Assembly: GCA_030690855.1 (NCBI GenBank)
Contig: JAUYFR010000212.1
Coordinates: forward strand, 1 to 5,641
Length of the DNA: 5,641 nt
Origin: Gallionellaceae bacterium
GTDB lineage: Bacteria; Pseudomonadota; Gammaproteobacteria; Burkholderiales; Gallionellaceae
Direction of reading: 5' to 3'
A program made the translations under genes and the position numbers. The notes beneath the pieces were generated by a model. It saw only the letters and a program-made list of their open reading frames with translations, did not search any database and was not told the origin of the DNA. Shown here piece after piece: positions 3,799-5,641 of the stretch; positions within the stretch are counted from its first letter, which is position 1, and each line of letters starts with the position of its first letter.

Positions 3799-5641
3799 AT
3801 GGCCCAACTCGATGCTCAGGCTCTACTAACGGAAGTCGCTGCCTACCTCAAGCCTGAGGATGTTGCGGCGATTGAAGTTGCTATCTCGTTTAGCGCTAAC
3901 GCCCATAAAGGGCAGAGGCGACAATCAGGCGACCCCTACATTTCACACCCCATTGCTGTTGCGCGCATTCTCACGCCATTGCACATGGACGCGCAGGCCA
4001 TCATCGCCGCGCTTCTGCATGACGTTGTAGAAGACACCGATGTGCATATTGAAAATATCACCGAAACTTTTGGCAAACCCGTTGCAGAAATGGTGGAGGG
4101 TTTAAGTAAGCTCGACAAGTTGCAGTTTGAAACTAAAGAAGATGCGCAGGCTGAGAATTTCAGAAAAATGCTCATGGCGATGGCGCGAGATGTGCGCGTA
4201 ATTCTGATCAAACTTGCCGATCGTCTGCACAATATGCGCACTCTTGGCTCTGTCGCTCCGAGTAAGAGCCAGCGTATTTCCCGTGAAACGATGGAGATAT
4301 ATGCTCCCATTGCCAATCGCCTTGGGCTGAATACTATTTTTCAAGAGCTGGAAGACTTGTGCTTCATGCACTTGCATCCAAACCGCTATAACGTTCTGTC
4401 CAAAGCGATTAAGGTCGCTCGCGGCAATCGCCGTGAGGTGGTGAGCAAAATCTTAGAGTCAATTAAACAGCGGCTAGAAGGAAATCATATTTCAGCGGAA
4501 GTAAAAGGACGCGAAAAACATCTCTACGGAATCTACAAAAAAATGCAGGTGAAATCACTCGCATTTTCACAGGTGTTAGATATTTACGGATTCCGCGTCC
4601 TGGTTGAAGATGTACCCTCCTGCTACTTGGCATTAGGCGCATTGCATAGCTTATACAAACCGTTTCCCGGAAAATTTAAAGACTACATCGCCATCCCCAA
4701 AGCAAATGGCTATCAGTCGTTACACACCGCACTTTTTGGCCCTTTCGGCACACCGATCGAAGTGCAAATTCGCACCACTGAAATGAACAAAATTGCCGAA
4801 GCAGGTGTAGCTTCGCATTGGCTTTATAAGACGGTAGAAACGCCGATTAACGAACTGCATCAGAAGACGCATCAATGGCTACAAAGCCTGCTAGAAAGCC
4901 TATCGCAGAGCGGCGACTCGGTTGAGTTTTTAGAGCACCTCAAGGTCGATCTATTTCCAGATGAGGTTTATATCTTTTCACCCAAAGGTAAGATTTTCGC
5001 CCTTCCTCGCGGCGCAACTGCTGTTGATTTTGCCTACAATGTGCACACCGATATTGGCAACCGTTGCGTTGCTGTTAAAGTGAATTTGGAGTTAGTTCCT
5101 TTGCGTACCGAATTAAAAAATGGTGATCATGTCGAGGTAATTACCGCTCCACACGCCCACCCCAATCCATCATGGCTCAGTTACGTCGTCACCAGCCGCG
5201 CTCGCAGCGAAATTAGACATTCACTTAAAACACTACACTTAGATGAATCCGCCAAACTTGGCGAACGTTTACTCTCGCAAGCACTCAACACGCTTAATAT
5301 CCGCTTGCAAGATGTGCCTGACTCTTGCTGGGAAAGAGTTGTCAAGGAAACTAGCGCAAAATCGCAACAAGAAATTTATGCTGATATTGGCCTAGGCAGG
5401 CGCCTTAATATGGTGGTGGCACGTCAGCTCGCGCGGATCGGCGAAATGGTTGGCATGGACGCCTTTAACGACAAGAGCGTGGTAAACATTCTAGGCAACG
5501 AGGGCATGGCTATTCAATTTGCCAAATGCTGCCGCCCTATTCCGGGCGACCCGATTATCGGCGTGATCAGGTCAGGCCACGGATTAGTTGTACACACCCA
5601 TGACTGCCCTACTTTGCGCAAAGGACGAAACGGTACAGATG
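3799..5641 (+). CDS. spoT: Bifunctional (p)ppGpp synthetase/hydrolase SpoT (C-terminus beyond window)
   Basis: SpoT is the long RelA/SpoT homologue that both makes (p)ppGpp from GTP or GDP plus ATP and hydrolyses it to restrain the stringent response. The open frame runs 614 residues to the window edge without a stop. Domains in order: hydrolase HD domain with His50, HDVVEDT (74-80; His74-Asp75 and Glu78-Asp79) and LADRLHNMRTL (139-149), all metal and catalytic residues intact; synthetase domain with VLDIYGFRV (259-267, catalytic-type Asp261), FKDYIAIPKANGYQSLHT (293-310) and PIEVQIRT (319-326); TGS domain about 389-450; a helical region; and a conserved cysteine region with Cys577, Cys578 and Cys603. 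The basic KFKD motif marks a SpoT/Rel-type rather than a RelA-type (acidic ExDD) synthetase. The C-terminal ACT domain is outside the window. ATG at 3799 has only a weak GAG ribosome-binding site. Both activities look intact. Confidence 0.98.
   Translation, partial: MAQLDAQALLTEVAAYLKPEDVAAIEVAISFSANAHKGQRRQSGDPYISHPIAVARILTPLHMDAQAIIAALLHDVVEDTDVHIENITETFGKPVAEMVEGLSKLDKLQFETKEDAQAENFRKMLMAMARDVRVILIKLADRLHNMRTLGSVAPSKSQRISRETMEIYAPIANRLGLNTIFQELEDLCFMHLHPNRYNVLSKAIKVARGNRREVVSKILESIKQRLEGNHISAEVKGREKHLYGIYKKMQVKSLAFSQVLDIYGFRVLVEDVPSCYLALGALHSLYKPFPGKFKDYIAIPKANGYQSLHTALFGPFGTPIEVQIRTTEMNKIAEAGVASHWLYKTVETPINELHQKTHQWLQSLLESLSQSGDSVEFLEHLKVDLFPDEVYIFSPKGKIFALPRGATAVDFAYNVHTDIGNRCVAVKVNLELVPLRTELKNGDHVEVITAPHAHPNPSWLSYVVTSRARSEIRHSLKTLHLDESAKLGERLLSQALNTLNIRLQDVPDSCWERVVKETSAKSQQEIYADIGLGRRLNMVVARQLARIGEMVGMDAFNDKSVVNILGNEGMAIQFAKCCRPIPGDPIIGVIRSGHGLVVHTHDCPTLRKGRNGTD

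Noticed and set aside
3936..4377. Minus-strand open frames within spoT
   Set aside because: They are antisense to the SpoT hydrolase domain, whose HD and ED motifs are intact; the Cys- and Ser-rich compositions are typical of shadow frames.

Overview
The window reads as chromosomal DNA from a betaproteobacterium, most likely in the Nitrosomonadales/Gallionellaceae neighbourhood. This is inferred from the yicC-gmk-rpoZ-spoT gene order, the short 68-residue omega subunit that betaproteobacteria carry, and the style of the two c-type cytochromes. No rRNA, tRNA, CRISPR array or mobile-element remnant was seen.

Layout: (1) 1-572, minus strand, is the first 190 residues of RNase PH (rph); its C-terminus lies beyond the left edge. 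(2) 573-756 is intergenic. It holds the rph promoter, a perfect 7-bp inverted repeat and a clear intrinsic terminator for the upstream cytochrome operon. (3) 757-1734, minus strand, is a two-gene operon: a small secreted monoheme cytochrome c followed by a membrane-anchored tetraheme NapC/NirT-family quinol dehydrogenase. (4) 1735-1883 is a short divergent promoter region. (5) 1884-5641, plus strand, carries the housekeeping series yicC (endoribonuclease-family protein), gmk (guanylate kinase), rpoZ (RNA polymerase omega) and spoT ((p)ppGpp synthetase/hydrolase). SpoT runs off the right edge after 614 residues.

The plus-strand genes are functionally linked through guanine nucleotides and transcription. 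Gmk makes GDP from GMP, SpoT makes and degrades (p)ppGpp, and omega forms part of a ppGpp-binding site on RNA polymerase. In many proteobacteria rph and yicC are divergent neighbours. Here a cytochrome module sits between them with its own promoter and terminator. Its likely job is to pass electrons between the membrane quinone pool and a periplasmic carrier. No terminal oxidase, reductase or outer-membrane conduit is visible in the window, so the partner must be encoded elsewhere.

The points most worth a second look are the isolated cytochrome pair, with its non-ATG start and its missing conventional Met-Pro haem ligand, and the structured rpoZ-spoT spacer, which carries a candidate internal spoT promoter. 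I did not find convincing evidence for a wholly new system.
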